Origin: CAZUCE01 sp964619265
GTDB taxonomy: Bacteria > Planctomycetota > UBA1135 > GCA-002686595
Assembly (NCBI GenBank): GCA_964619265.1
Contig: CAZUCE010000016.1
Span: forward strand, 1-64,000
Direction of reading: 5' to 3'
Length of the DNA stretch: 64,000 bases
This document shows positions 1-7,819 of the stretch, one piece after another (the stretch's first letter is position 1; each line of letters starts with the position of its first letter). Position numbers and translations under genes: made by a program. A model generated the notes under the pieces. It ran no database searches, was not told the DNA's origin, and worked only from the letters and a program-made list of their open reading frames with translations.

Positions 1-17
1 GATAGAGCAACAGTTCG

Positions 18-1433
18 TCTGTAAATTCGGGTGAGTGTCGGTCAGTCGTCGATCTGGAGGTAGATGCGGCCGGTCTCCCACTCCTCAGAGACTTCGGCCA
101 AGATGGCGGTGACGAGGCGGAGGAGGGACGCTTCATTCGGAAAGAGGGTCGCGACGCGTGTTCTGCGCTTCACCTCTTTTGACAGCCGCTCGAGGCAGTT
201 GGAAGTTCTCAGGCGCCGCCGGACGCGTGGTTTCTCCGCCATGACGGTGAGTCCTTCGGGCACGTTCTCGAGCATCCAGTTGGCAAGTCTTGGGGCAGTG
301 GGCAGCCAGCGCTCTGCAGCCAGCTCGAGCAATCGCTGCGCCTCTTCTCGACCGGGCGAATTGAAAATGCCGCGCAAATCCTCTGCTACCGGCTTTCGGT
401 CTTCGACGCGCGTGACGTAGGAGCCGGCATTTTGCTGCAGGTGAAACTGGCAGCGCTGCCATGGCGTTGGAGCGAGTACAGCTCGTAGGGCTGCTCGGAG
501 GCCGGCGTGATCATCGCTCGTGACCATGCGGACTCCGTGCATTCCTCGGGCGACCAAAGTCTCAAGGAAGCCTCGCCAATGGACCTCAGCTTCTGACAGC
601 GAGACGCTGCAGCCGAGCACGGAGCGCTTGCCGTCCTCGCCGACTCCGACGGCCATCAAGACCGCGCAGTCGACGACGCGCCCGCCTTCGCGGATCTTCT
701 CGTAGCGCGCATCCAGCAGCAAATAGGGCGTTCTACCAATCGGACGCTCGCGCCACTGTGATAGCTCTCCATCCAGCTCGGCGGTCAGCCGGGAAACCTG
801 CGACGAGCTGATCTCGAAGCCGCACAGCTCCTGGGTGATCTTGGCGACCTTCCGCGTGGATACGCCCTGGATGTACATCTCCGCAAGCGTCGCTTTGAGC
901 GCCCGCTCAGATCTCTCGCCGCGCTCCAGGGCTTGCGGATAGAAGGGCTCAGCATCTTCGGGTAAATCGCGAGTCTTCGGGATCTCCAGATTTAGAGTGC
1001 CGAGCCGACTCTTGATCTGTTTCGACTTGAAGCCGTTTGCGTAGCCGCGGCGCGCTCCGGTCCGTTCGTAGGGCCCGGCGCCGAGGTACTCGCTGCGTTC
1101 GATGCGCATGGCCTCGTTGAGCAGCAGCTCCAGGGCTGCAGAAAGGCCTTCGAAGCCATTTTCGGTCAGCAGTTCCAGGGCAGCGTCGAAGGTGGTAGCG
1201 TCAGGCGTGTGGCGAGGCATCGGTGTGTTGGCTTGAAGTGTGGTAACTACAAGATCGATGCCTGATCGTCTCGCCACATTCAAGCTCTGCGGAGCAGACC
1301 CTCCCGGGAGGCCCACGCGGCTAACCGGATATACATCCGGGAGATACGGGGCTCCGCCCCGGACCCCGACAAGGAGCCACTGGGCGGTTTAGCGGGATGC
1401 TGCCTGCTACGCGGCGCTCGACGAATTTACAGA
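18..1433 (-). mobile_element. IS256-family insertion sequence, apparently complete
   Basis: The ends share the 12-mer TCTGTAAATTCG in inverted orientation (18-29 and the complement at 1422-1433). They enclose one transposase gene, giving an element of about 1.4 kb, which fits IS256 elements. No obvious 8-9 bp target duplication is seen: the left flank ends in CAACAGTTCG and the right flank starts TCTACTGATA. Both flanks recur in inverted form around a second, deleted copy (1525-1923), so the locus was rearranged after insertion. Exact ends may be off by a few bases. Confidence 0.8.
42..1220 (-). CDS. IS256-family (mutator-type) transposase
   Basis: This 392-residue DDE transposase catalyses cut-and-paste or copy-out movement of its own element. 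The first catalytic Asp is probably in LLLDARYEKI and the second in MVTSDDHAGL. Just after comes the family's C-x2-H motif in WQRCQFHLQQN, followed by the C-terminal RTSNCLERLSKEVKRR segment typical of IS256 transposases. A longer frame opens at 1316, but 1220 (MPRHTPDATT) gives the usual family length and N-terminus, so it was chosen. No frameshift or internal stop is visible and the protein looks intact. The C-terminal third is repeated in inverted orientation at 1593-1895 with a few substitutions. Confidence 0.92.
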   Translation of the reverse strand: MPRHTPDATTFDAALELLTENGFEGLSAALELLLNEAMRIERSEYLGAGPYERTGARRGYANGFKSKQIKSRLGTLNLEIPKTRDLPEDAEPFYPQALERGERSERALKATLAEMYIQGVSTRKVAKITQELCGFEISSSQVSRLTAELDGELSQWRERPIGRTPYLLLDARYEKIREGGRVVDCAVLMAVGVGEDGKRSVLGCSVSLSEAEVHWRGFLETLVARGMHGVRMVTSDDHAGLRAALRAVLAPTPWQRCQFHLQQNAGSYVTRVEDRKPVAEDLRGIFNSPGREEAQRLLELAAERWLPTAPRLANWMLENVPEGLTVMAEKPRVRRRLRTSNCLERLSKEVKRRTRVATLFPNEASLLRLVTAILAEVSEEWETGRIYLQIDD

Positions 1434-1590
1434 TCTACTGATACACCAGCGCGCATTAGGTTCTCAATCGCATGCCGAGCAATCGGGGATGGGCTTAGAG
1501 ACATGGTGCTGGTGTATCAGTAGGTCTGTAAATTTGTCGAGCGCCGCGTAGCAGGCAGCATCCCGCTAAACCGTCCAGTGGCTCCTTGTC
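1368..1590. repeat. 83-bp inverted repeat with 57-bp spacer
   Basis: The arm 1368-1450 is the reverse complement of 1508-1590, with three mismatches by eye. Each arm contains one IS terminus plus about 17 bp outside it. The spacer 1451-1507 is unique. The duplication therefore includes host DNA and is not simply two IS ends facing each other. Confidence 0.9.
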
Positions 1591-1923
1591 GTCGAGAGGA
1601 GGCTGAACGCCTCCTCCAGCTCGCAGCAGACCGATGGCAGCCGATGGCTCCCAAGCTTGCTGCGTGGATGCCCGAGAACGTGCCCGAAGGACTCACTGTC
1701 ATGGCGGAGAAGCCACGCGTCCGGCGGCGTCTGAGAACTTCCAATTGCCTCGAGCGGCTATCCAAAGAGGTCAAGCGCAGAACACGCGTCGCGACCCTCT
1801 TTCCGAATGAGGCGTCCCTCCTCCGCCTCGTCACCGCCATCCTGGCCGAAGTTACTGAGGAGTGGGAGACCGGCCGAATCTACCTCCAAGTCGACGCCTG
1901 GCCAACTCACCCGGATTTACAGA
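1525..1923 (+). mobile_element. Internally deleted, inverted IS256 derivative
   Basis: This is a 0.4-kb copy of the neighbouring IS in opposite orientation. It keeps both ends (TCTGTAAATTTG at 1525, complement of TCTGTAAATCCG ending at 1923), about 65 bp of the upstream region, and the last third of the transposase gene. The segment between is missing. The junction lies near 1587-1593, where the upstream side ends TTGTCG and the coding side begins TCGAG, which suggests deletion across a short GTCG microhomology. It has no transposase of its own but retains both ends, so it could in principle be mobilised by the intact copy. Confidence 0.75.
1593..1895 (+). pseudogene. IS256 transposase C-terminal fragment
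   Basis: The frame encodes about 100 residues nearly identical to the C-terminus of the intact transposase, including RTSNCLERLSKEVKRR and ILAEVTEEWETGRIYLQ. It differs at a minority of positions (LQLAADRWQP against LELAAERWLP). The N-terminal two thirds with the catalytic acids are absent. The stop codon that ends the intact copy is lost and the frame runs on past the IS end. No independent function is expected. Confidence 0.85.
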
Positions 1924-1937
1924 CCAACTGTTGCTCT

Positions 1938-2001
1938 ATCGTGGATTGCGCCGTATCGATCGCGGCTGGAGTTCGATCGGTCTTCCTGCCGGAAGCGGAG
2001 G
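1938..2001 (+). pseudogene. Second, more diverged transposase relic
   Basis: Immediately outside the IS end, the same reading frame spells IVDCAVSIAAGVRSVFLPEAEV. This resembles the internal transposase stretch with VVDCAV, then VGVG, KRSV and SEAEV, with gaps. It is much more diverged than the adjacent copy, so it looks like an older transposase remnant into which, or beside which, the younger IS landed. The match is short (five-residue VDCAV core plus spaced RSV and EAEV), so this is a reasonable but unproven reading. Confidence 0.45.
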
Positions 2002-2448
2002 TCAGGAGCCGGATGCTGCCGGCACTAGCTCGACGTTTAGTTTCGTCGAGCCCTTCTTGAGTGCGACAAATTTCTCGACGGGTTCGAAGCCGTCGAGTTC
2101 GAATCGAATCAAGGCGTCTTCGAAGCGTCTGACCACCTTGCCGCCGAATCCGAGGAGGGTTGCGTCGGTGGTCGTCGCCTTCAAGGGCGTCGAGAACTGA
2201 ACCGGAGTGGTTCCGACGGAGAAGAACTCGTCTTCGAATCGCTTGGAAGAGACGCTCCCGGAAAACACGGCGAATTGGCCCACGTAACTGCGAACCCCGC
2301 GCAGCTGGACGGAGACCTTGGCGCCGGTGGGCACCGAGTCGATGTCGAGCTGCAGGGCCGGCGTGCTGGAGCATGCACTGAGTAGCGCAAGGGTCGAGAC
2401 CAGGGGGGCTCGGGAAGCGAGAGCGAGGAGAGCAGTGTGAACGCGCAT
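2002..2448 (-). CDS. Putative lipoprotein, PEGA-like
   Basis: A 148-residue protein with a signal peptide ending in a lipobox (LALLSAC, Cys at about residue 26), so it should be lipid-anchored. The mature part starts with a short beta-rich segment including DIDSVPTGAKVSV, which resembles the start of PEGA-type surface domains, and ends with LIRFELDGFEPVEKFVALKKGSTKLNVEL, another PEGA-like feature. No catalytic motif is seen. Its stop codon (2002-2004) lies exactly where the transposase relic ends, so the original 3' end may have been replaced by insertion. Function unknown. Confidence 0.6.
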   Translation of the reverse strand: MRVHTALLALASRAPLVSTLALLSACSSTPALQLDIDSVPTGAKVSVQLRGVRSYVGQFAVFSGSVSSKRFEDEFFSVGTTPVQFSTPLKATTTDATLLGFGGKVVRRFEDALIRFELDGFEPVEKFVALKKGSTKLNVELVPAASGS

Positions 2449-2660
2449 GGTCGACTGGCGTATCGCCCGGAGGAGAGATCGGACGGAAGCGCCAGCGTGC
2501 GGCGGGGCCGATCCGAGGGGAGCGTCAGGATGTCGATTGCGTCTCGAGCGGTCCAGGCCTCGATCAGCTCCTTTGGCGCAGGCGATCCCGCTTCGACCCA
2601 GGTGAGGACCAGGATCCGCGGAGTAGGCCTCGGCCGAGTCGCTGCGCGCCTGGGAAGGCT

Positions 2661-3338
2661 CTACACGTGGACTTTCCAGCCCCGTTCTTGAGCCACCCGC
2701 GCGAGCTTTTCGTCCGGGCTGACCACCACAGGCCGGTGGACGGCTTCGAGCAAGGGAAGGTCGTTGTGGGAGTCCGAGTAGAAGCAGGTTGCTTCGAGAT
2801 TCTCAAGGCGCGTGTCGCGGGCTGCGAGCCAGGCGGCCAGATGGTCGAGCTTGCCATGCTGGTAGCAGGGCGACCCGGCGATCTTGCCGGTGAAACGTCC
2901 GTCTCGCTCTTCCAGTTGCGTGGCGAGCACGTCGTCGAGTCCGAGACCCGCTCCGATCGACTCGGTCAGGAACGAGTTGCTCGCCGTGGCGAGCAACACC
3001 GCATCGTTTTGCTCGCGCTCCTCGGCGATCCAGGCTGTGGCCCGCGGCTCGATGCTCGGGAGCATCCGCTCGGTCACGAGGCGATCGCGCAGCTCGGCGA
3101 GTTGATCCATCGGAACCCGCTCGAACACCGCTAGGTACCAGTCGTAGTAGTCCTGAAGGTTGAGGACACCGTTCTGATAATCCCGGTGAAAAGCGTGGAA
3201 CGGCTCGGGGTCGAGGAGCCCGACTTCACCGAGCAGCAAGGCCCATTGACGCTCGGTGTCGAGGTGGGTCAGCGTCCCGTCCAGGTCGAACAGCGCGATC
3301 CGGCGAAGCCTGGACGGCAACTGGGGGGCAGAGCTCAT
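2661..3338 (-). CDS. HAD-superfamily hydrolase, subfamily IB (SerB/phosphatase-like)
   Basis: A 225-residue cytoplasmic phosphatase-type protein. The HAD motifs are complete: motif I FDLDGTL (nucleophile and acid Asp, about residues 17-23), motif II in LLATASNSF, a Lys in the QHGKLDHLAAW region, and motif IV YSDSHNDLPLL. The helical cap between motifs I and II and the overall length match HAD-IB members such as SerB-like and CicA-like phosphatases. The substrate cannot be told. It starts 13 bases after sfsA on the same strand and is likely co-transcribed with it. Confidence 0.88.
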   Translation of the reverse strand: MSSAPQLPSRLRRIALFDLDGTLTHLDTERQWALLLGEVGLLDPEPFHAFHRDYQNGVLNLQDYYDWYLAVFERVPMDQLAELRDRLVTERMLPSIEPRATAWIAEEREQNDAVLLATASNSFLTESIGAGLGLDDVLATQLEERDGRFTGKIAGSPCYQHGKLDHLAAWLAARDTRLENLEATCFYSDSHNDLPLLEAVHRPVVVSPDEKLARVAQERGWKVHV

Positions 3339-3351
3339 AGGGTCGCCGGGG

Positions 3352-4053
3352 CTAGCTCAGGTCGATGGGAAGCGGCTTGGACAGCGCCAGACGGTCGCGG
3401 GCGACCTTGGCGGTGTAAGCCAGGATCTCGACGCCGGCCGCCTCGGCCTCGCGCAGCGCACGGGTGTAGGCCGGATCCACATCGTCGGCCGGACGGAACG
3501 AGGTGACATCGGCCCGGCTGACAAAGAAGAATTGGACCGCACGTCCACCGTTTTCCACGACCTCGATCAGCTCGCCCAGGTGCTTGAGTCCGCGACTCGT
3601 GACCGCGTCGGGGAACAGGGCGACCTTGCCGCGCGCCAGGGTCGTGTTCTTGATCTCGACGTAGCAGGGCGGGCGGTTTTCGTCTTCGAGGAGCAGGTCG
3701 ATCCGGCTGCCGGTGCCGTACTTCACTTCGGGCCGGACGCTGGCGTAGCCGGTCAACTCGGGCACCTTGCCGTTCTCGACCGCATGCCGGACCACGTGGT
3801 TTGGGAGGCCGGTGTCGACATTGACCCACGATCGGCCGATCTGGACCGCCTGCCAGGTATGGCGCAGCTTGCGCTTCTCGTTCTGGCTGTCCCGGAGCCA
3901 GACCGGGCTGCCGGCCTCCTTGCAGCCTTCCAGGCTGCCCGTGTTCGGGCAGTGGGCGGTCAGAATCTCGCCGTTCTCGAGCTCGACGTCGACGAAGAAC
4001 CGCTTGTAGCGGCGGACAAACTTGCCTTCGAGGAGGGGGGCTTCGAGTCGCAT
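3352..4053 (-). CDS. sfsA: SfsA family protein (sugar fermentation stimulation protein)
   Basis: A 233-residue protein of normal SfsA length. The N-terminal OB-like part contains RYKRFFVDVELENGE and AHCPNTGSL, an SfsA signature. The C-terminal PD-(D/E)xK-nuclease-like part contains GSRIDLLL, followed by YVEIKNTTL with the Asp, Glu and Lys expected for that fold. E. coli SfsA was first linked to maltose metabolism and binds DNA; its physiological role is unsettled. It is first in a probable two-gene unit with the HAD phosphatase and is divergent from prfB (132 bp between starts). Confidence 0.93.
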   Translation of the reverse strand: MRLEAPLLEGKFVRRYKRFFVDVELENGEILTAHCPNTGSLEGCKEAGSPVWLRDSQNEKRKLRHTWQAVQIGRSWVNVDTGLPNHVVRHAVENGKVPELTGYASVRPEVKYGTGSRIDLLLEDENRPPCYVEIKNTTLARGKVALFPDAVTSRGLKHLGELIEVVENGGRAVQFFFVSRADVTSFRPADDVDPAYTRALREAEAAGVEILAYTAKVARDRLALSKPLPIDLS

Positions 4054-4144
4054 GGTAGGAGGGGGCGATGGGAGGGAGAGGTGGCCCGAGTGGCCGGGCC
4101 CGAATCCGGGGCCCTCTCAGGGCGGAAAGAGTAGCGGACCTCCG

Positions 4145-4150
4145 TATACT
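4145..4150 (+). promoter_or_regulatory. Possible -10 box of prfB
   Basis: TATACT lies about 35 bases upstream of the prfB ATG, in an otherwise GC-rich stretch between the divergent sfsA and prfB genes. No convincing TTGACA-like hexamer sits 16-18 bases further upstream. Confidence 0.3.
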
Positions 4151-4185
4151 CCGCGCCCTTCCCCCCTTGGAACCGGAACGCGATC

Positions 4186-5293
4186 ATGTCCACCCTCAAC
4201 GAATATCAAGACCGCCTCGCCGCGGCGTTGGAGCGCCTTGCCGAATTGAAGGAGGGGCTTTGACTGGGCAGTGCGCCAGGCTCGATTCGACGAGCTAGGC
4301 AAACTTCAGGAGTCCCCGGACTTTTGGGACGATTCTGAACGGGCCCAGAAACTGGTGGGCGAGCAGAAGGCTCTGCGAGCCGTCGTCGATCCCGTCAACG
4401 ATCTCGCGACCTCGCTCGAGGAGATCGAGCTGCTCGTTGAGATGGGCTCCGAAGAGGGCGGACTCGAGCAAGTGGAAGCCGACCTTGACGCGACCTTCGC
4501 GAAGGTGGATGCCCAAATCGATGCGCTCGAGTTCCAGGTCATGCTGGGCGGTCAACACGACGGCGCCAACGCCTACCTCGCGATCAGCGCGGGGGCTGGC
4601 GGCGTCGATGCGTGCGACTGGGCTGACATCATGATGCGGATGTTTGTGCGCTGGGCCGAGCGCCGCGAGTTCGACGTTGAGATCCTCGAACGAGCGGAAG
4701 AAGACGAGGGCGGGATCCGCTCCGCCCAACTGCTGGTCAAAGGCCCCTATGCTTTCGGATACCTGAAAGCAGAGGCCGGCGTGCACCGTTTGGTGCGCAT
4801 CAGTCCATTCGACGCTCAGTCGCGACGCCAAACCTCGTTTGCCTCGGTGGATGTCACGCCTGAAATCGACGACGAGGTCGTCGACTTGGACATTCCTGAG
4901 TCCGACATCCGGGTCGACACCATGCGCGCCGGCGGAGCGGGGGGGCAGCACGTCAACAAGACCGAATCGGCGGTGCGTATGACGCATGTTCCGACCGGCA
5001 TCGTGGTGCGCTGCCAGAACGAGCGCAGCCAGCACAAAAACCGCGCGATGGCTCTGAAGCTGCTCAAAGCCAAGATCCTCGCGATGGAAGAAGCCAAGCG
5101 CGATGCCGAAATGGCCAAGCTGTACGGCGAGAAGGGCGAGATCGCCTGGGGAAGCCAGATCCGCTCCTACGTGATGCATCCCTACCAGATGGTCAAGGAC
5201 CACCGTACCGGCCACGAAGCCGGCAACATTCAGGCCGTCCTCGACGGCGACCTGGACGAGTTTATGGCGGCCAAGCTGCGTCAGAAGGGCTGA
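4186..5293 (+). CDS. prfB: Peptide chain release factor 2 (programmed frameshift)
   Basis: RF2 releases the nascent chain at UGA and UAA. The gene begins at ATG 4186, and 25 codons are read to CTT (4258-4260), where an in-frame TGA follows. A +1 shift skips T4261 and continues with GAC (4262), giving a 368-residue protein, join(4186..4260,4262..5293). The body shows the RF2 recognition tripeptide SPF (RISPFDAQSRRQTSF) and the catalytic GGQ loop (AGGAGGQHVNKTESAVR). Reading only from the later open frame would lose the N-terminus. No neighbouring gene shares its strand; it ends in a strong hairpin. The shift makes synthesis self-limiting when RF2 is abundant, as known for bacterial prfB. Confidence 0.96.
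4249..4264 (+). promoter_or_regulatory. RF2 +1 programmed frameshift site
   Basis: The sequence AAGGAGGGGCTTTGAC contains an internal Shine-Dalgarno-like AAGGAGG, the slippery CTT, the TGA stop and the following C. These are the elements of the E. coli prfB shift site. The in-frame stop is codon 26. Confidence 0.95.
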
Positions 5294-5314
5294 CCGCCCG
5301 TGGCAATCGCCCGG

Positions 5315-5365
5315 CCATGAAAAGGGGAGGCCGCCGGTCCTACCGGCGGCCTCCCCTTTTCATGG
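5315..5365. terminator. Bidirectional hairpin between convergent genes
   Basis: Arm 5315-5338 is the exact complement of 5342-5365 (24 bp) with a 3-base loop. The stem contains AAAAGGGGAGG on one side and CCTCCCCTTTT on the other, so each strand ends in a U-run within the stem. It sits between the stops of prfB (5293) and the convergent lipase-like gene (5379) and can serve both. Confidence 0.85.
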
Positions 5366-5378
5366 GGCTCGGAAGCGA

Positions 5379-7583
5379 TCAGTTCGCGCCCGGGCCTCCC
5401 AGGATGATGTCGTCGTTGCTGACGGTCAGCATTTGGCCCGCGGTGGATGCGAACTCGACGGTCATGTCTTGCATCTCAAGGAACGCGGGCAGGGATTCGT
5501 CCGCGAGCAGCAGGCTGGAGTGCCCGCCTTCGGTGAATCGAACGGCGCCTTGGATGCCGTCTGGATTGGTGGTGTCGTCCGAGATCGAGTCCAAGCCAAA
5601 GGCACGGATCAAGGGCTCGGTGCCGGCCAAGGGCGCGCTCGCGACCGAGTTCGGAATCGTCTGGTCGGGGTCGTTGAAGCCGATCAAGCCGACAACTTCG
5701 ATGAGGTGGATCGGAAGGCCGGTGTCCGCGACGGCTGCTGCGTGGTTCAGCGGGTCCGCGGCGTCGGCGACGGTTTGGGCTGAGAACAGGAATTGTTCGA
5801 ACTCCGGCGTCCCCGCGTCGATGCCGGCGGCGGCCAAGCCAGCCTCGATGACCGGACCAAAGTTCGGCGAGTTGGCCAGCAGCTGGGCGAGTCCGCCGCC
5901 GGGCATGCCGAGCGTGGCCGAATTCACGCTGGTGGTGTAACGCAGGGCCACGGTACCGGTGATCGCGCCGAGCGAGTGCCCTACGAAGTGCACGTCCGTG
6001 CCGTTGAAGTCGGGGGCGAAATCGCCATCGATGTCAATCGAGTCCACCTGGGATAGCAGCGCGAGGATGTCGGACGCCGCCTGGCGGATGTTGTCCCGCG
6101 ACAGGCGCAGGGCGTTCAGATTGATGAAGTACGAACCGGAGGGCTCGGGGATGCCATCGGGAGTCGAAGCTTGGGTGGTGTTGTCTGAGAGATCGAGACC
6201 GAAGGTCCGCTCGCGGGTGACACCGTCTTGATAGCTGGTGAACACCGGGTTCGCCGTGTCCACGCCGTGCAGCGGCAGGTCGATGGCGACGGCCGCGAAG
6301 CCGCCATTCGCCAGGGCATCGGCCAGGCCGAGCAGGTTAGTTCGGTTGCCGGTGATCCCGTGTTGGAATACCACGACTGGCCAACCACCGACAGGCGCCG
6401 CGCTCCTGGGCACGGTGATCAGCATCGGAACGGTCTCTTGCTCGGTGATCGCAGGCAGCGAGTTGAACGCGGTCAGGTTGCGCTCGGTGTCGTCCTCTCC
6501 GAACGCGTAGCGAGCACTCCACGGGGTGTTCAGCGGCGCGGGATCGTTGCTGACGCTGTCTGGATCGACACCTGAAGGCACCGCCGCTGTTAGGAAGTAC
6601 GGAAGTGTGAGGGCGCCTTCGTAGATATCCGCCGCGTCGGCCGGCGAGCCGCCGAATTGGACGTCCCCGGTGCTGCCCAGGGGGGTGGTGTTTACGGTGT
6701 GCGAGACCGTAGCGTTCGGATCCGGCGTCGTGTCGTTACAGACAAGCGCAGGGTTCGCGGCGCACAGATCGGCGATGACCTCCGATTCGTTTCCGCTGAC
6801 CACAGCCGCGACGTTCTGAAGAACCGCACCGACCGACTGGGTGGTGAACTGCTGCGAGATGACGATGTCGTCGGCGTCGATTTCTTGGGTGGCCGCGGCC
6901 GCGTGCATGGCGAGCACGATGCCCTGCAGCGGAGCGAGGCTCTCGCTAGGATCGACCAAGACGGTCTGGGCGGCGAGCTGGTACACGATGCTGCGGGTGA
7001 CCTCGGCGCCGTCTACGTCCAGCATGCCCCGCGTGAGGTTGACCATGTAGCTGGTCGAGGGGGCGAATGGCACCAGCGGCATGAGGACCACGGAAGTGCC
7101 GGTTTCCGTCTCGGCTAGCGCCATGTACTCGGCCGTTGGATCGACCGGAAGGCCGGTGCCGGGATCCGGAACGGTGCCGACCAATTCGCGAACCACACCG
7201 TTGACCGGGCCGCCGACGAGAGCGACCGAGGTGTCGGTGGTGACTTCAAAAAAACGGACCGTCGTACCCGGGATCACCGTTGATGGGTCCAGAGGCGCTG
7301 AGAACGGAATTTGAAACGTGGAGCCGGTTCCCCAGCCGTCGAGGGCGCTGAGCGCATCGAGCACTCCCTGTTGCCCCGGATCGTCCGAGGGCGGCGGGTT
7401 GAGCGTTCCGTCCGTCGACCCCGAGAACAAAAGATCATTGGGCAGAGGGATGTCCCCCGTCGTGGGGGAGAAGATCGCGGTCGTACCGATCACGGTCGTC
7501 TGTACATCGGAGGCATCGTCGCAAGCCGAGAGGCACGCGAGGCCACCGAGGACCGGGAGAACGGAGGAGAGCTTCATGGTCAT
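5379..7583 (-). CDS. Secreted lipase-like lipoprotein (VolA/Pla-1/cef-like)
   Basis: A 734-residue protein with a signal peptide and lipobox (LACLSAC, Cys at about residue 21 from the chosen start), so probably an outer-surface lipoprotein. An N-terminal region with FSPTTGDIPLPNDLLF is typical of the bacterial virulence-factor lipase N-domain. The C-terminal half is an alpha/beta hydrolase: oxyanion region VVVFQHGITGN, nucleophile elbow GHSLG in HFVGHSLGAITG, and a late His in TEGGHSSLL. This pattern fits extracellular lipases of the VolA/Pla-1/cef type. The frame opens at 7808, but ATG 7583 (or 7577) directly precedes the signal peptide. Likely role: hydrolysis of lipids or esters outside the cell; substrate not determined. 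Confidence 0.8.
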   Translation of the reverse strand: MTMKLSSVLPVLGGLACLSACDDASDVQTTVIGTTAIFSPTTGDIPLPNDLLFSGSTDGTLNPPPSDDPGQQGVLDALSALDGWGTGSTFQIPFSAPLDPSTVIPGTTVRFFEVTTDTSVALVGGPVNGVVRELVGTVPDPGTGLPVDPTAEYMALAETETGTSVVLMPLVPFAPSTSYMVNLTRGMLDVDGAEVTRSIVYQLAAQTVLVDPSESLAPLQGIVLAMHAAAATQEIDADDIVISQQFTTQSVGAVLQNVAAVVSGNESEVIADLCAANPALVCNDTTPDPNATVSHTVNTTPLGSTGDVQFGGSPADAADIYEGALTLPYFLTAAVPSGVDPDSVSNDPAPLNTPWSARYAFGEDDTERNLTAFNSLPAITEQETVPMLITVPRSAAPVGGWPVVVFQHGITGNRTNLLGLADALANGGFAAVAIDLPLHGVDTANPVFTSYQDGVTRERTFGLDLSDNTTQASTPDGIPEPSGSYFINLNALRLSRDNIRQAASDILALLSQVDSIDIDGDFAPDFNGTDVHFVGHSLGAITGTVALRYTTSVNSATLGMPGGGLAQLLANSPNFGPVIEAGLAAAGIDAGTPEFEQFLFSAQTVADAADPLNHAAAVADTGLPIHLIEVVGLIGFNDPDQTIPNSVASAPLAGTEPLIRAFGLDSISDDTTNPDGIQGAVRFTEGGHSSLLLADESLPAFLEMQDMTVEFASTAGQMLTVSNDDIILGGPGAN

Positions 7584-7819
7584 CTCGGGGAACTTGGTGA
7601 GGTGAGCATCGTAGCGGGGTTCGCGGTTTGGCTCCATCGGACAGGCCTTGCGCGACACGGGGAGAGCACCTGTGCGACTCCGCCCCCTTGCACACGCATC
7701 GTGCGGCTCTAGGCGGTCATCGGGCGTCAGACCCTTGCTCGGGAACTCTGGCTCGGCATGATGGGACCGGCGGGCCTTCCAGGGGCTCGTTTCCCCCCCT
7801 GCCCGCATCCCGCTTTTTC

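Larger units (their letters stand above)
1..1940. repeat. Outer inverted repeat (1-36 and 1905-1940)
   Basis: Bases 1-36 match the complement of 1905-1940 with about three differences. They comprise about 17 bp of outer flank plus the distal IS end. Since the match reaches the window edge, the inverted duplication may extend further left. Together with the inner repeat, this shows that both flanks of both IS copies are shared. Confidence 0.8.

Noticed and set aside
18..1923. Composite transposon carrying cargo
   Set aside because: The two IS copies enclose only about 90 bases with no passenger gene; inverted duplication explains the arrangement better.
3256..4134. 292-residue plus-strand frame opposite sfsA
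   Set aside because: It lies antisense to the well-supported sfsA gene and has no domain; it is a high-GC shadow.
4295..5215. 306-residue minus-strand frame opposite prfB
   Set aside because: Antisense to prfB, with composition typical of a reverse-strand shadow.
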